From Cristatella mucedo (taxonomy: Eukaryota > Bryozoa > Phylactolaemata > Cristatellidae): a DNA stretch of 64,000 bases. A model generated the notes under the pieces. The model saw nothing but the letters and a program-made list of their open reading frames with translations. It did no database searches and was not told the origin of the DNA. The position numbers were made by a program, and so were the translations under genes. The DNA lies in the NCBI GenBank assembly GCA_009760855.2, contig WPIO01000043.1, forward strand, positions 560,001 to 624,000, given 5' to 3'. Positions 22,998 to 33,840 of the stretch are shown one piece after another (the first letter of the stretch is position 1; every line of letters begins with the position of its first letter).

Positions 22998-23071
22998 GGC
23001 AGGCTTCGGCATTGCTGGAGGTTGTCGTTGGTCTGGCAGGCTTCGGCATTGCTGGAGGTTGTCGTTGGTCT
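22998..23071 (+). repeat. 37-bp perfect tandem duplication
   Basis: The unit beginning GGCAGGCTTCGGCATTGCTG is present twice, at 22998-23034 and 23035-23071, with no differences. That points to a recent slippage or duplication event. Confidence 0.95.
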
Positions 23072-23457
23072 GTCTGTTGGCTTTGTGACTTGTGACCTCA
23101 TCTGGCTGTTCCCTAAGGCTTGCCTGACGAAGTGAGATGGCTGGCTGTGAGTCGCAGCTTCTTCAAAGGGGATAGATATCATGTCTTGGCCATCTTACCT
23201 GCAAGGCATAACGGCTTCCTGCCAAGCATAGGCCATAAATTGTATGCTAAGCTTCCACAGAAGTTCAGTTATATTTAGCCAAATGCCTGAGCACTGTTTT
23301 TCTTAAATCCGGCCAGGTGTTCCCACCTCGAAACCCAGTTCGAGGCTTCACCGGCCTGCCCTGGCCGAACTGAATCACGGCTGCAAATGGAGCAAAAGGC
23401 CAAGCCGCTCTGCTGCTGCCATCGAAATGATTCAGTTGAACCAGCTTTGTTTGGTGT

Positions 23458-23640
23458 GCCGTGATGGCACACTAGGTAAGGCGGCTGCTTTCACGACCTC
23501 GGTCCCGAGGTCGTGTGTTTGATTCCTGCAGTGGGCGATTCTTTATCGCCACTGCAAGCGGTGGTGATAGCCATAAAGGCTCTTCTGTCGCTATACAAAA
23601 AGAGGCTGTTTAATCAGCTAGGATTTATTTATTTTATTTA
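23458..23640 (+). mobile_element. SINE1 copy, full length
   Basis: GCCGTGATGGCACACTAGGT, the CGACCTCGGTCCCGAGGTCG near-palindrome, a B box mutated to GTTTGATTCC, a body ending CAAAAAGAGGCTGTTTAATC, and a tail GGATTTATTTATTTTATTTA. Confidence 0.92.
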
Positions 23641-23904
23641 TGTTTCTTTACTATTCTTTTTTGCCTTTGCCAGCTTTGGTTTGTGCTACCCTCCTTGCTA
23701 TTTCAGAGCTGCAACTCGTTGATACCTTAGCTGCTGTTCATTTCGTATGGTGCACAAATGCCATACCCTTTACTGCAACCTCTGTTTTCGTCGCTCATGT
23801 GACAGCACTGCTCGCCCTGCACATAACACGCACCATAACATAACATAACATCGCACCAGTTCACATAACACGGCATCCAATGCAATCAGCTAGCGAGCAT
23901 GTGC

Positions 23905-24215
23905 AAGAACACCAAATGTAAAGCGCCTAGAAAGAGATTAAGTTCTCTGAGGGCACTTTGTCAAGTGTATTATTAGTATCCCCTGACTCAACGACGTGTA
24001 AAAAGAAGCCCGGAACATGCATGCTCCTTACTGTGTTTGCTCCACCTATTTAAATTTCCCTTTTTGTGCTTTAGCTTGCTGAAATTGTGCATGCTATCGC
24101 TAACTAAATAGATATGCTTCCTTTCCAGTGAATGTAAAGTACATAGAAAGAAATGTTGTTCCCTTGGCGTGCTATGTAAGTGTTATATTACTAGTATTAT
24201 TATGTGGGCTCGGAC
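23905..24215 (+). mobile_element. LINE-A solo tail plus a decayed LINE 3' UTR
   Basis: 23910-23975 is a solo tail (CAAATGTAAAGCGCCTAGAA, hairpin, TATTATTAG). From 23976 to 24215 there is a second, decayed LINE-A end: CCCCTGACTCAACGACGTG, GCATGCTATCGCTAACTAAA, GTAAAGTACATAGAAAGAAA, TAGTATTATTATG. The two are joined head to tail. Confidence 0.8.
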
Positions 24216-24589
24216 GTTGTCAAGCCACACGCAGAGGCGGTGTGTGGCCCACTGGCTCGATGCCATTGGAGATCCCTTGTTACATTCGACAGTAGTGCAT
24301 TGATTTAATGGATAGCACTCCTTTGCATCTTCCTTCCTGTCTTAAATGGTCCTGCGAACCTTGCAACCGTCGACACCAGCATGCTGGGCTGTACATCGGC
24401 ACATTTTTGCACCAGCAGCCACCGGGTTTTGTTAACTGGCATGTCCTTTGTATGTTTCATGCGTCTTGTAAAGTTGACTAGTCACAACTCGTCTGTGCCT
24501 AGCATCTGGGTTCACTGCCACCGAGCCCATCAATATCACTCCCGGTGTTGACGTCACGTGACCCTCCCACCTCCTAGAATAGTACTAAA

Positions 24590-25560
24590 AATAGTAATTC
24601 GAATAGTTTACTTTAGATGGCACTCTTAAGAGAACCAAATTTCTATCGATATGCTTAACAAATAGTTTCAAGAGAGGCAATAAGCAATAAAAAAATTATG
24701 CGATGACAAATAAGCAACGACAGGCAGGGCACTAGACGTAGAAAAGCATTTAAAAGCACAGCACAAGTATTGTGACAGTGAGTTCCACAGTCGAAGACCA
24801 GCTGAGCAAAAGCTACTGCCACCGACTGTCTTTATGAATGGGGAATGGAACAGCAAATCGATTGTTCTTACGGAGCCAGAGGCCACGAGAAGGCCGAAAC
24901 TGGTGCAGCAGTTAAGCTAGGTTAGAAGGAGCCAGCCCGTGGATGGGCATTGAGGGTCAAGTTTAAGAATTGCTTGGTATCCATTGATCAAGCAGGAGTC
25001 ATCAGATGTAAAGTGCCTAGAATGAGTTTTCTGAGGGCACTATGTCAAATGCATTATTATTATCGAAGCCCCTTCAGCAAAGGAGACACATCACTGACCC
25101 TCATCAATTTGCTGACCAACCTCACAGCCGTAATCATCACCTGAGCTGAGTATACTTAATGGTTTTTACGGTAGCCAAGCCAAAACAAAATTACCTTAGT
25201 CCAGCCTAGATCGAACCAATGAGCTAGTTATATCTTTTGCCAACGTCATAGGCAGTCCTTAATCTTGGATCAGATCGAATGGGATGACAAGCAAGAGTGA
25301 TTTTTCCTAATGAAGCTTTTAAACGTCAAGCTGTTGTCAAAGATACAACTAAATTCCATTTTTATGCCGTACACTTAGGGTGTCGTGTGACTATGAATTT
25401 TGGCTTAGTCATTATTTAGCGTAAGAAAGTTGGCAGTCATTGAGGATTGAATGTCTGCGAGCTAGCATTAAAATTGTCCATAGCTAAAGCCGATTCGAAC
25501 CGTTTTAATTACAAGTGCCTGTGGGTATCGTCAGCAAGGAAGTGATGGCCTGAGAGCTCT
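24590..25560 (-). mobile_element. LINE-C relic
   Basis: It opens with a reversed tail-like GGCACTCTTAAGAGAACCAA. GAAGGCCGAAACTGGTGCAG, GAGTCATCAG, CCCCTTCAGCAAAGGAGACA, AAAATTACCTTAGTCCAGCC and AAGCTTTTAAACGTCAAGCT follow, in the same order as 9180-10185. The family is too decayed to translate. A LINE-A solo tail lies inside it at 24997-25062. Confidence 0.65.
24997..25062 (+). mobile_element. LINE-A solo tail inside LINE-C
   Basis: ATGTAAAGTGCCTAGAATGA, a shortened hairpin (GTTTTCTGAGGGCACTATG) and ATTATTATTATC. It interrupts the LINE-C relic, so this insertion is younger than LINE-C. Confidence 0.85.
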
Positions 25561-25654
25561 CTTTTCTGATAGGCTTTGCATTAATGCAGAACAGTCGAGA
25601 GCTGCCCGTTCTGGAACTAAGCACGTGACTCACCTGCACCTATCTTATCTCATC

Positions 25655-26115
25655 TGTACCTCTCATCCCATCCACTCCCCCTGTGACCTTTGTTAGCAGT
25701 CTTCCAGTTACCCTTCTGAGCACTCTTCCTATCCCTCGAACTCATCACTTGTGTACTCCTACGGTTATCCTCCTGTGCACTCTTACAGGTTCTCTCCTGT
25801 GTACTATTCGTGTTATCTCCCTATGTACTCTTCCTGTTACTTCATGTGCACTCTTCCCATTGCTCTCATGTGCACTCTTCCAGCTGTCCTCCCGTGTACT
25901 CTTTCTGCCACTGTCCTGCGTACTCTTATGGACTCTCGCGTGTACTATTCGTGTTACTCTCCGATGTACTCTTCCGTATTACCTTCATATGCACTCTTCC
26001 CATTACCCTCTTGTGCACTCTTCCAATTACCCTCCTGTGTGCTCTTTCTGTCACTGTCTTGTGTACTCTTCCAGCTACCCAATATGCCCACTTTAAGTTA
26101 CCCTTTCTCGAATTT
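25655..26115 (+). repeat. Decayed ~24-bp minisatellite, array 1
   Basis: Variants of CTCCTGTGYACTCTTCCNGTTAC repeat about every 21-24 bases with many substitutions, for example CTTGTGCACTCTTCCAATTA (26011) and CTCCTGTGTGCTCTTTCTGT. Stop codons are rare in the consensus, so three overlapping Leu/Cys/Ser-rich frames stay open. I regard these as artefacts, not proteins. Confidence 0.8.
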
Positions 26116-26264
26116 CTTCTACTGTCAAGTTAGCCTACTTTCAGCTGAGGGAGCATTGCCAAAATTACCCCTGAGACTAAAATGAACCCTAAGCCAAGAA
26201 GCTAGCACATGGCCTTCTGCGTTACCCCCCCCCTCCACACATGGCTGCTCGAGTGACTGTTGGC

Positions 26265-26915
26265 CATTTACATCAATGCTTTGGAATATCTCGCTGCAAA
26301 GTAGTCAAAGAGACTCTACCTAGGTCTGCGTTTCTTAGGTCCTGACGAAATTGCAGCAATACTTGCTCTTCGGAGGGATTAGCTCTAAAATCCGACTGAT
26401 AATAACTTGCTAGGGCTGCAGTTTTGATTTACAAGTTTAGCTGGTCTCCCACTACTCGTTATAGTATTTTTGCTGGAACGGCCGTAGGGTGACTATGGCA
26501 AGTAGCTAGTGCTGCAGTGATGCACGATTCATAAGCAAATCTGCTGTCACGCATCGTGTCTTGCCAATAATGGTTTAACCTCTTGTGTATAGTGCCATAA
26601 GAGGACTAAATCTCATTTTAGGCAGTTGGCATATGCCAGAAAGGAAATGTGTCGAATGGCTGATTATCAGCTCATTTTCAGCATGCATAAGCGCTCAAAG
26701 GACAATTCACGAAGACAGAGCCGATGCTGTGAAGAGGATGTGGGTTTTAGCATCTTTTTAAATGTCATCGAGTCATAGGCTGTGTTGATGCCTATTTCAC
26801 GCCTATTTTCACGAGCGAGTTCTGTTCTTTAGGAGCTCACAATCTGAAGGCACAGTCTTTGAATGATCCCAGGTTTGCAATATGCCCCACTAAAGGAATC
26901 TTAGAAGAGCGTGCT
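26265..26915 (-). mobile_element. LINE-A relics, two pieces
   Basis: 26265-26480 matches the reversed start of the RT region (CTCTAAAATCCGACTGATAA, AGTTTAGCTGGTCTCCCACT). 26580-26915 matches a reversed 3' end (TAGTGCCATAAGAGGACTAA, GCATAAGCGCTCAAAGGACA, GGAGCTCACAATCTGAAGGC). The gap between them shows they are separate or rearranged. Confidence 0.65.
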
Positions 26916-27169
26916 GTACGATGCAAAACGCCTTGTGGGAAAAGGCACCGCTGCTGTGTGCATTCCGTGTTGTTTATAAAGCGTGGCTGCTGCCTTCCCC
27001 TGCCACACCTATGACTGTGAGAGCTACCGAGGATTCGGGCTCATTACGCAGGACTCGGGCGTTTTCGCATATGATGAATAGAGTGCATTTTGCTTTTCGG
27101 TCGGTGCTGCAAGTTTACCTTTTCTTTGAAATCTTGTAAACATGCTAGTCACACTGGTGAATTTGGCTG

Positions 27170-27310
27170 TTAAGACCACTCGGTGCTTCTATTTTAGACA
27201 CACGGTGCCTGCTCTTCACGACCCAAGTACTGGGTTTGAGTCTAGCAGCAGCAGCAGACAATCCGGTGTTACCCACTGCAAGCGACCGTGATAGCAGTTA
27301 AAGCTGTAGA
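27170..27310 (+). mobile_element. SINE1 relic
   Basis: 'ACGGTGCCTGCTCTTCACGA', the B-box-like GGGTTTGAGTC, then CCACTGCAAGCGACCGTGAT. It is heavily mutated, with an AGC-repeat insertion (TAGCAGCAGCAGCAG). Confidence 0.55.
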
Positions 27311-27475
27311 ATAATAATGCACTTGATAAAGCGCCCTCAGAGAATTCAATCTCTTTCTATGCGCTTTACATTTGCTGCAAAGGGAAATGCAATTGAATGG
27401 TGAGTAATATCATGCTTGATAAGCAACATGAATAACATGGTTAGGGGTGACATGCACAGGGTCAGCATGCAAGCG
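27311..27475 (-). mobile_element. LINE-A 3' end fragment
   Basis: Tail AATAATAATGCAC, hairpin (GCGCCCTCAGAGAATTC) and 3' UTR through GGGGTGACATGCACAGGGTC. It is truncated at about 165 bp. It starts exactly where the SINE1 relic ends. Confidence 0.88.
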
Positions 27476-27996
27476 ATGTGCCTGAGGCTACCTCCAGCCT
27501 TTGCCCTACTGCCCTGGATGCATCTGAAGATGCAGTGTAGTTGCACACCAGGCCGTTGAACAGTGGTCATCAGTGTTAGATTGCTATCACGATGTTTTTT
27601 TGATCAACAAAGTTTTCCTTTTCAGTACTTGCCAGTCGAGCATCAGACAGTGAAGGGCCTCTCGCTTGGGCCTGGCCGTGCCAGGGTGGTAATTCTGCCT
27701 GGTAGGAGCGGTGTGAGCAGCGATGCCAGGCGGTCAGGCGGTAGTTGGCAGCTGGTTGACTGGTTCTACCTTCTGCCCAGCTCTGGCAGAGCTTGCTGGG
27801 TCGAATGGCCGTCCGGCTGGAGAAGCGGTCAGCAGGCGCTCATGCGTATGAGGTCAGGTTCGCAACTACCGATGAACCGGCACTCGAGATCAAATCAGAG
27901 CTCTTGGCGTGCCAAGTGGACATGAACTAGCCAAGCCATTGGTCGTCTGGAAGTCTGCAGCTGTGGGGCAGCAGCCAAGCTCGGCATGGTAGTTAA
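27476..27996. other. No gene seen
   Basis: GC-moderate unique sequence. A plus frame at 27563-27925 has no recognisable motif and begins at a non-ATG codon. Confidence 0.4.
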
Positions 27997-27999
27997 GTA

Positions 28000-28172
28000 G
28001 CCGTAATGGCACACTAGGTAAGGCGGTTGCTTTTCATGACATGATCCCGAGGTCGTGGGTTCGAGTCCTGTGGTGGGCAATCTTTTATTGCCACTGCAAG
28101 CGGTAGTGATAGCCGTAAAGGCTCTTCTGTCACTATACAAAAAGAGGCTGTTAAATCAGCTAGTATCTTTTT
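28000..28172 (+). mobile_element. SINE1 copy
   Basis: Full layout: CCGTAATGGCACACTAGGTA, the B box GGTTCGAGTCC, the body with CACTGCAAGCGGTAGTGATA, and the end AATCAGCTAGTATC. Followed by T-rich sequence and a G9 tract (about 28191-28200). Confidence 0.9.
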
Positions 28173-28530
28173 GTTTTGTAGTCGGCGCAGGGGGGGGGGG
28201 CTTTGGCTCGAGTAAGCCCTGAGCTGATCGCAGCTCTGATTTGGACTCCTGGGTCGGTTACTGCCCCTTCATCCCCCCCCCGGAAGTCGAGTTGTCCTGT
28301 TCAACCCCGCCTCTCACCCGGAGGGTCCCCAGCTGAGCCGAGCGACTGTCGTCTGCTGCTGCTACTGCCCTCTCCCCCCTGGTGCCCGAAAGGTCTCACA
28401 GAAGCATCTGCGTGGACTCGAGTATTGTAGATTTTTGCATGCGAACTGCATGCTGGACGACTTTTCATTTTAAATATTAGTTGTAGGGTGGTTTAGTGGT
28501 TTTAGCAGTGCTTACTATTTGGGCAAAGCC

Positions 28531-28533
28531 GGT

Positions 28534-28631
<98 letters not shown>
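28531..28631. repeat. (TG)~50 microsatellite
   Basis: About 100 bases of TG, pure apart from one TCTG near the left edge. Confidence 0.98.
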
Positions 28632-29655
28632 ACGCATGTAGGTCACTTGTTGTTATGGCCCGATTGGGTATTGTTGTCGAGTGGTTACCTATGCTAATGT
28701 CAACAGTGTTACTGGTGCTAACCTATGCGCATGTCAACTGTGCGCATGTCAACTGTGCGCTCTGTCTACCGAATGGATATACCCGTGCATAACTTCAAAG
28801 CCTGGTGCTCATTGCTTACTGACACCGAAATTACCTTTGACGTTTAAAGGGAAGCTGCAGCCCTTTGATGCTCCTCCTCTCAGCATTTGATTCGTCCTTG
28901 ATGTGCTTATGCATGCGGTAATTTTGAAACTAGTGGCAGTTATCAGCTCATGTGCTTCCCTTCCAGCCTATTAGAATTTGGCATAAAAGCGATTTAGCTC
29001 TCGAACTGTGCTATGGCAAATTATTATTATGTTTCCCACCCGGTGGGATGCTTGAATCTCATTGCTCGACGTCGAGCTTGGCTTCCATTGTTTGCCTTCG
29101 GGTCCTATTGCTGGAACTCTTCCAAGGTTTGTCAGAGTTCATTTCCTCGGAGTTCATCTGTGCAGCTAACGCGTGACTGTGAACTGGCCGTGCATGTTTG
29201 TACGGTCGGCACTTGGGTGCAGGTCGAAAAAGTCAGAAATTCACAGCAGGCCCAATGAAAGAAGAAGACATAGCTTTTAATCTGCACAGAGTGCAGTGCA
29301 TTCTGACCAGTGTAGCAAATGTGCATAGACCTCCATTAAAACCACTGAAAGTTGAGCAGGTGCAGTTAGGCACCTCTTCTCTCTGTGGCGTTACTCGAGT
29401 GTTCGGTGACAGTGGCCTCTCCCCCTCGTGTTCGAACGGCATGGACTGGCAGTCAAACCCTGCCGGACGTGTCTATCTGTGGTCGTCGTCGTAGTATGCA
29501 CGAGACTGCTGTTGGGCCAGTCCAGGCAAAGAGAAGCACAGTAGCTGCTTGTGTGTGGCATCTTGTCAGCAAGCCTGTGGTATGCCTCTTAGTGTCCTGC
29601 CTGAACAGCTTTCGAGCAACCTCAAGCTTGACCTTGTCACCGAGTCAAATCGCGG
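28632..29655. other. Mostly unique; short LINE-A scrap
   Basis: 28889-28985 has TGATTCGTCCTTGATGTGCT, then CTTCCCTTCCAGCC, a LINE-A 3' UTR scrap on the plus strand. The rest shows nothing I can identify. CATGTCAACTGTGCG is tandemly repeated around 28728-28756. Confidence 0.5.
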
Positions 29656-29671
29656 AATAGCTGCTGGTACT

Positions 29672-29740
29672 TTCTGGCTCGGGCGATTGCTTCCCGGCTC
29701 AGGTGATTGCTTCCTGGCTCAGGCGATCGCATTTTGGTTT
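29672..29740 (+). repeat. 20-bp tandem repeat, about three copies
   Basis: GGCTCGGGCGATTGCTTCCC, then GGCTCAGGTGATTGCTTCCT, then a partial third copy GGCTCAGGCGATCGCA. Confidence 0.85.
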
Positions 29741-29989
29741 ATGCAGGCGGTCTGTGACAGCCCTTTTTGAAGTGCCGTCCCCAATTGCCACTGCCATGCT
29801 GTGATTGCTCGTCATTTGACTGTCACTGAAGACGGCATTCTACCCTTTCTCCCTTTCGGGTCGATTTTTCTAACACCCATGGACGCTTGTTTGGACATTT
29901 TTGTTCAACAGAGTCAATTTTTCTCGTTTTATCTCCTCCGTAGCAGCTTCACTAGCGCTAGGGTGGTGGGCAATAATGCAGCTCCTGGC

Positions 29990-30310
29990 ATTCACACATG
30001 CCGTTCTATGCATCCTCCCTTCTGTGTTCATGCCTCCAATTACCCTTCATGTGCCCTTCGTTCTGTTCGCCCTCCTGCTCACTGTTCCAGTTATCTTTAT
30101 GTGCACTTTTACAGTTACCCTATTGTGCAAATTTCCTGGTGGTCATCTGTACATAATTACTGTTAATCACTTGTGTACTCTTCGTATAAATTCCCATACA
30201 GTCTTCCTGTTGACGTGCTATGCCCTCTTTTTTCACTTTTACCCTGCTGTGTACCCTTCTTGTTACCCACTTTTCCTGTTACCCTCCAGCTAGCTCCTCC
30301 TATTACCATA
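29990..30310 (+). repeat. Decayed ~24-bp minisatellite, array 2
   Basis: Same theme as at 25655: TTATGTGCACTTTTACAGTT, ACTTGTGTACTCTTCG, CTGTGTACCCTTCTTGTTAC. More diverged than array 1. Again it produces false open frames. Confidence 0.65.
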
Positions 30311-30319
30311 CTGTGGGTG

Positions 30320-30430
30320 GGTGCACTTAACAACGTTGATGATCAAGTCCGTGCTGGGTGTTCATCATCTCGATTGGGCATCACTGGTACTGCACTGCAG
30401 TGGTTTAGGTCTTATATTGGTGGGAGATTT
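30320..30430 (+). mobile_element. LINE-A RT-region scrap
   Basis: 'CTCGATTGGGCATCACTGGT', 'TGCAGTGGTTTAGGTCTTAT' corresponds to the 'RLGITGTALQWFRSY' block of the LINE-A RT. The flanks do not extend the match beyond about 110 bases. Confidence 0.75.
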
Positions 30431-30434
30431 CACA

Positions 30435-31050
30435 TTAATAATAATGATTATTATAAAACATTTGTTTAGAACCATCGGAGAACGTGATCTGTGTCTAGGC
30501 TCTTAAAATATTCTGTAAAAGAGGTATGATCACGTCGTTAGTGGTAACGCGAGAACAGTCGACAAGCATAAAACGGTTGTAGGTAAAAACAATCCTAGCT
30601 GCTTAAACAGCCTCTTGTTGTATAGTGACAGAAGAGCCTTGATGGCTATCACCACTGCTTGCAGTGGCGATAAAGGATCGCCTACCGCAGGAATCGAACC
30701 CACGACCTCAGCACCAAGGCCATGAAAGCAACCGCCTTACCTAGTGTGCCATCACGGCTAGCATGCATCATGTCAATATGCAAACATGGTTAGTGGTAAC
30801 AGGTACAGTGTCAGCACGCATAAGCACACGAAGGACTGATCTTAAGGACCCACCAATTGCTGTAAGGAATATGTGCATTTTCAACTTCTTTTTAAATGTC
30901 TTTATGTCAGGGAATCACGTGACATCAGTCGGGAGTGAGTTCTAGGCTTTGGGAGCATACGAACTAAAGGAACCGTCTCCAAAGGATTTAAGGTTGGTTT
31001 GAGGCAGAGCTTAACGATTTGAGTAAGAAAACTGGGAGTTACAAATACTG
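30435..31050 (-). mobile_element. LINE-A copy interrupted by SINE1
   Basis: Tail AATAATAATGATTATTATAA, hairpin remains (AACCATCGGAGAACGTGAT), 3' UTR, then the SINE1 at 30592-30758. LINE-A then resumes: 'CATGCATCATGTCAATATGC', 'GCATAAGCACACGAAGGACT', 'AACTAAAGGAACCGTCTCC'. It ends near 31020. Confidence 0.82.
30592..30758 (-). mobile_element. SINE1 nested in LINE-A
   Basis: Minus-strand full-length SINE1 with the B box GGTTCGATTCC (reversed GGAATCGAACC) and the end GCCGTGATGGCACACTAGG. The inserted position splits a LINE-A 3' UTR. Confidence 0.92.
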
Positions 31051-31059
31051 ATGTCTAAG

Positions 31060-32200
31060 AGAAGGTCGTCTGGGGAGCCAGTAAAGTATGGGTTACCCCG
31101 GGGATCTGTGCTTGGTACACTTGTTTCCACAATTAAGACTTGATCTCTTGCTCATGTACACGCTATGTCAAATCAAGAATTTCAAATTTATGGAGCCGAG
31201 ACATCTGTACCTGAACTTTGATCCCTGCTTGCCTTCTATGTTAAATTGTCTTAACTCTGTTGCAGTATGTATTGCTGACATTTGCAATTGTATAGCTGTG
31301 AACTTTCTCAAATGAATACCGAATGAACCAACATTACTCAAAATGGATAAATCCAGTGTTACTTAGAAATTGGAAAGTCTAGTGCTTAAGCTGGGCTTGG
31401 TCATTATCTCCTATAGCTTCTGAAAGTACTCGAAGTGCTGTTTCAAAGTGACTTTTCACTGGATGACCATATCAGCTCCAAATTTGTCTGCCTACTTTCA
31501 GCTATGCACTATTGCAAAAATTCGGCCCCATGATTAATATAAATATAACTCATTTGTATAGCACCCAAAGAGAACTTGACTGTCTCTATCCGGTTGCTTG
31601 ACATGTGTCACACGGCTCGAGCCTAGGACCTTGGTGGTCAAAGGCAAGCACCTTACCCGTGGTTAAACCAGGGCTTTTATATAAGTATATCACGGCTAAG
31701 CTGGTCCATCCATTCATGCAATTTCCCCTTCACTTTTGTAACTCACTAATCACATGTGTCCCTACCATTGTACTAAGAGGTTTGAGTTTATGCACAACTC
31801 TCCAGCTTGGCTTGTCGGTCGTGAACGTTTTAATTTCCATATCACACTTGTTCTCACCGGCCTGCACTGGCTCTTCATCAAACTGCATGTCGACTTCAAG
31901 ATTATGTCAATCACTCTTAGGTCCCTTTATTCTTTCACTGCAGATAGCTAGACAAAATACTTTTTGGTCAGGCTTTGCATCGTATTAGATGCTCTTAACT
32001 CGTATAGCGGTGTCTCTAACCACCCTCACTTCCTAAAGTGACAGTATTTTAAGTTTGTACGTTCCCAAAACACGTGCTAGTACTTGCGCCAAGAGACATG
32101 CTTCCTTTCCAGCATAGGTAAAGTGTATAAAATAAGACGTTCGGTTCTCTTCTTAAGAGTATTCTAAAAATGCCGTATTGTTAGGGATGCTGTTATTATC
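31060..32200 (+). mobile_element. LINE-A-like copy interrupted by SINE2
   Basis: RT-region blocks: 'CTTGGTACACTTGTTTCCAC', 'ATGTACACGCTATGTCAAAT', 'CTGAACTTTGATCCCTGCTT' (FDP block). After the SINE2 (31541-31680) it continues with 'AAGCTGGTCCATCCATTCAT', 'AGGTTTGAGTTTATGCACAA' and 'TCTCACCGGCCTGCACTGGC'. The 3' end GGTAAAGTGTATAAAATAAG and TTCGGTTCTCTTCTTAAGAG is a variant hairpin also found at 33715. Confidence 0.75.
31541..31680 (-). mobile_element. SINE2 nested in LINE-A-like copy
   Basis: On the minus strand it has a tRNA-like head with the antisense B box CGGCTCGAGCC and an A-box side GCACCTTACCCGTGGTTAAA. The tail ATTTGTATAGCACCCAAAGA precedes it in plus orientation. Confidence 0.78.
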
Positions 32201-32992
32201 ACTGCTTGTGTTACTCTTTGCCCTTTTCCTGTGAACCTGTTGCTTTCTCTTCCTGTTACCCTCCTCTGCACTATTTCCGTGGCCCTGCTGTGCACTCCTT
32301 CCCACATCCTTCTGTACACTCGTCCTGTTGCCCTCATGTATCAAAGGCTTGAGGTTGCCCCGGATTTTTACTCATCCTTAGCTCACTTCCTTGTGCCTTT
32401 TCAGTACCCCTCGTTGTCCTTTTGCAACCTCTCCCTCCCCGGTCATTGTCTTGCCAAGCACCTTCCTGTGCACTTTTCCTGTTGATTTCCTTCCATGATT
32501 CAGCTTCATCTGCTTGCACTCGTCCTTTCACCCACCCACCTTCGCCCACGTCGAGTTTCGCTCTCTTCGGGTTATCCTCGTTGTTGCCCACCCGTGCCCA
32601 TCTCCTCTCCCCCTTTGCTCGTGCCTCTTCATTTATCTTGTCTTTGAGTAACCTGTACCCACGTCTGCACTGCTTTGTTACTCTCACGTGCAATCGTTCA
32701 GGCACCGCCTTCTGCACTCATCCTCCGACCTTGCTGTGCACTTTCGCTTCCTCTTGTTGATCTCCTGTTTGTGTGACTCCTGTCAGTCCCCCGTGTGCTC
32801 TGCTTGTCAATCTCCTTTCACTCTTCCTGTTACCTTAATATCGTGCCTTCTTTTTCGTTACTGTCACCCTGCTGCTGTGTACTTTAGCCGTTACCCTCCT
32901 GTTGCACTCTCCCAATGCTAGCCTTGCCATGCTGCCTGCATCCTTCCGGTTATCGTCATGCATGTTCTTCGTGTTGCCCTCTTCTGCTCTTC

Positions 32993-32996
<4 letters not shown>
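32201..32996 (+). repeat. Decayed ~24-bp minisatellite, array 3
   Basis: CTTCCTGTTACCCTCCTCTG, CTGTACACTCGTCCTGTTGC, CCTGTGCACTTTTCCTGTTG and later looser versions. It begins right after the variant LINE end at 32200 and ends in the (TC)n tract. Two minor parts (32500-32700) are simply C/T-rich. Confidence 0.65.

Positions 32997-33064
<68 letters not shown>
32997..33064. repeat. (TC)34 microsatellite
   Basis: Sixty-eight bases of pure alternating TC. Confidence 0.98.
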
Positions 33065-33067
<3 letters not shown>

Positions 33068-33361
33068 CATCCTTTCTTCCCAGCTTTTGCCAATCACTGG
33101 TGCTCAGCATCCCTCGGGTTTGCCCTCTGCTGTGTTTTTGGTTACTCCCTCTGTTACCTTGCAATCGTCGCGAGCCTTTGGCACAGTCCATCGTCCAATT
33201 GGGTGTCCTTCCTCGGTTACTACCACCTCTGTAGTGTCTTGGATGAGCTGACTATCACACGAGCGTCAACAGACCTCGACCGACGAGAGCGCTTAGCTGA
33301 GCAGTCAGTCGGATCTATGGAGCACCATAGTTGTCCAGAGGTGTCGTCACAAGGTGTCACT
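33065..33361. other. No gene seen
   Basis: C/T-rich, then unique sequence. A Leu/Ser-rich frame continues out of the TC array but has no other support. Confidence 0.4.
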
Positions 33362-33485
33362 CATAATAATAACAATAATAATAATAATAATAATAACACT
33401 TGATAAAGTACCCTCAGAGAACTCCATCTCTTTCTAGGTGCTTTACATTTGCTGCAAAGGAAACACGATCGATAAGGAGTGGCGC
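33362..33485 (-). mobile_element. LINE-A 3' end with long (AAT)n tail
   Basis: Plus-strand AATAATAACAATAATAATAA tail of about 35 bases, hairpin (GTACCCTCAGAGAACTCC...TTTCTAGGTGCTTTACA) and a short 3' UTR ending near 33480. Confidence 0.88.
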
Positions 33486-33624
33486 TGTTTTACCATTAGC
33501 GCATGCCCCATTGGTAAAAAAAAAAAGGTTTTTGATGCAGTCGCAATCATTAATATTTTTTCTTTTTTAACTGTGTGCAGCATCAGCAGCTTAAATCTCC
33601 ATGATGCTTGCTGTTAGGATCCAG

Positions 33625-33840
33625 TTCCTAACTCACTTCCTAAAATGTCTATTTTAAGTTTGCACGTTTCCAAAACACGTGCTAGTACTATCGCCAAGAG
33701 ACATACATAGGTAAAGTGTAGAAAATAAGAGATTCGGTTCTCTCCTTAAGAGCATTGTAAAAATGCCCTAATGTTAAGAATGCTGTTATTGTAACTGCTT
33801 ATGTTACCCTCTGCCCTCTTGCTGTTAACCTGTTGCATGT
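33625..33840 (+). mobile_element. LINE-A-like variant 3' end
   Basis: Matches 32025-32250 block for block: TTTTAAGTTTGCACGTTTCC, CAAAACACGTGCTAGTACT, GGTAAAGTGTAGAAAATAAG, ATTCGGTTCTCTCCTTAAGA. The match continues past the hairpin into GCTGTTATTGTAACTGCTTA and TAACCTGTTGCATG. Confidence 0.75.

Noticed and set aside
25683-26185. Cys/Leu/Ser-rich proteins of 107-144 codons
   Set aside because: Three overlapping frames over a decayed minisatellite whose period is near a multiple of three. Openness is explained by the repeat.
32334-33403. Leu/Ser-rich and Glu/Arg-rich frames near the TC array
   Set aside because: They come from the C/T-rich minisatellite and (TC)34. No motifs, and both strands are open.
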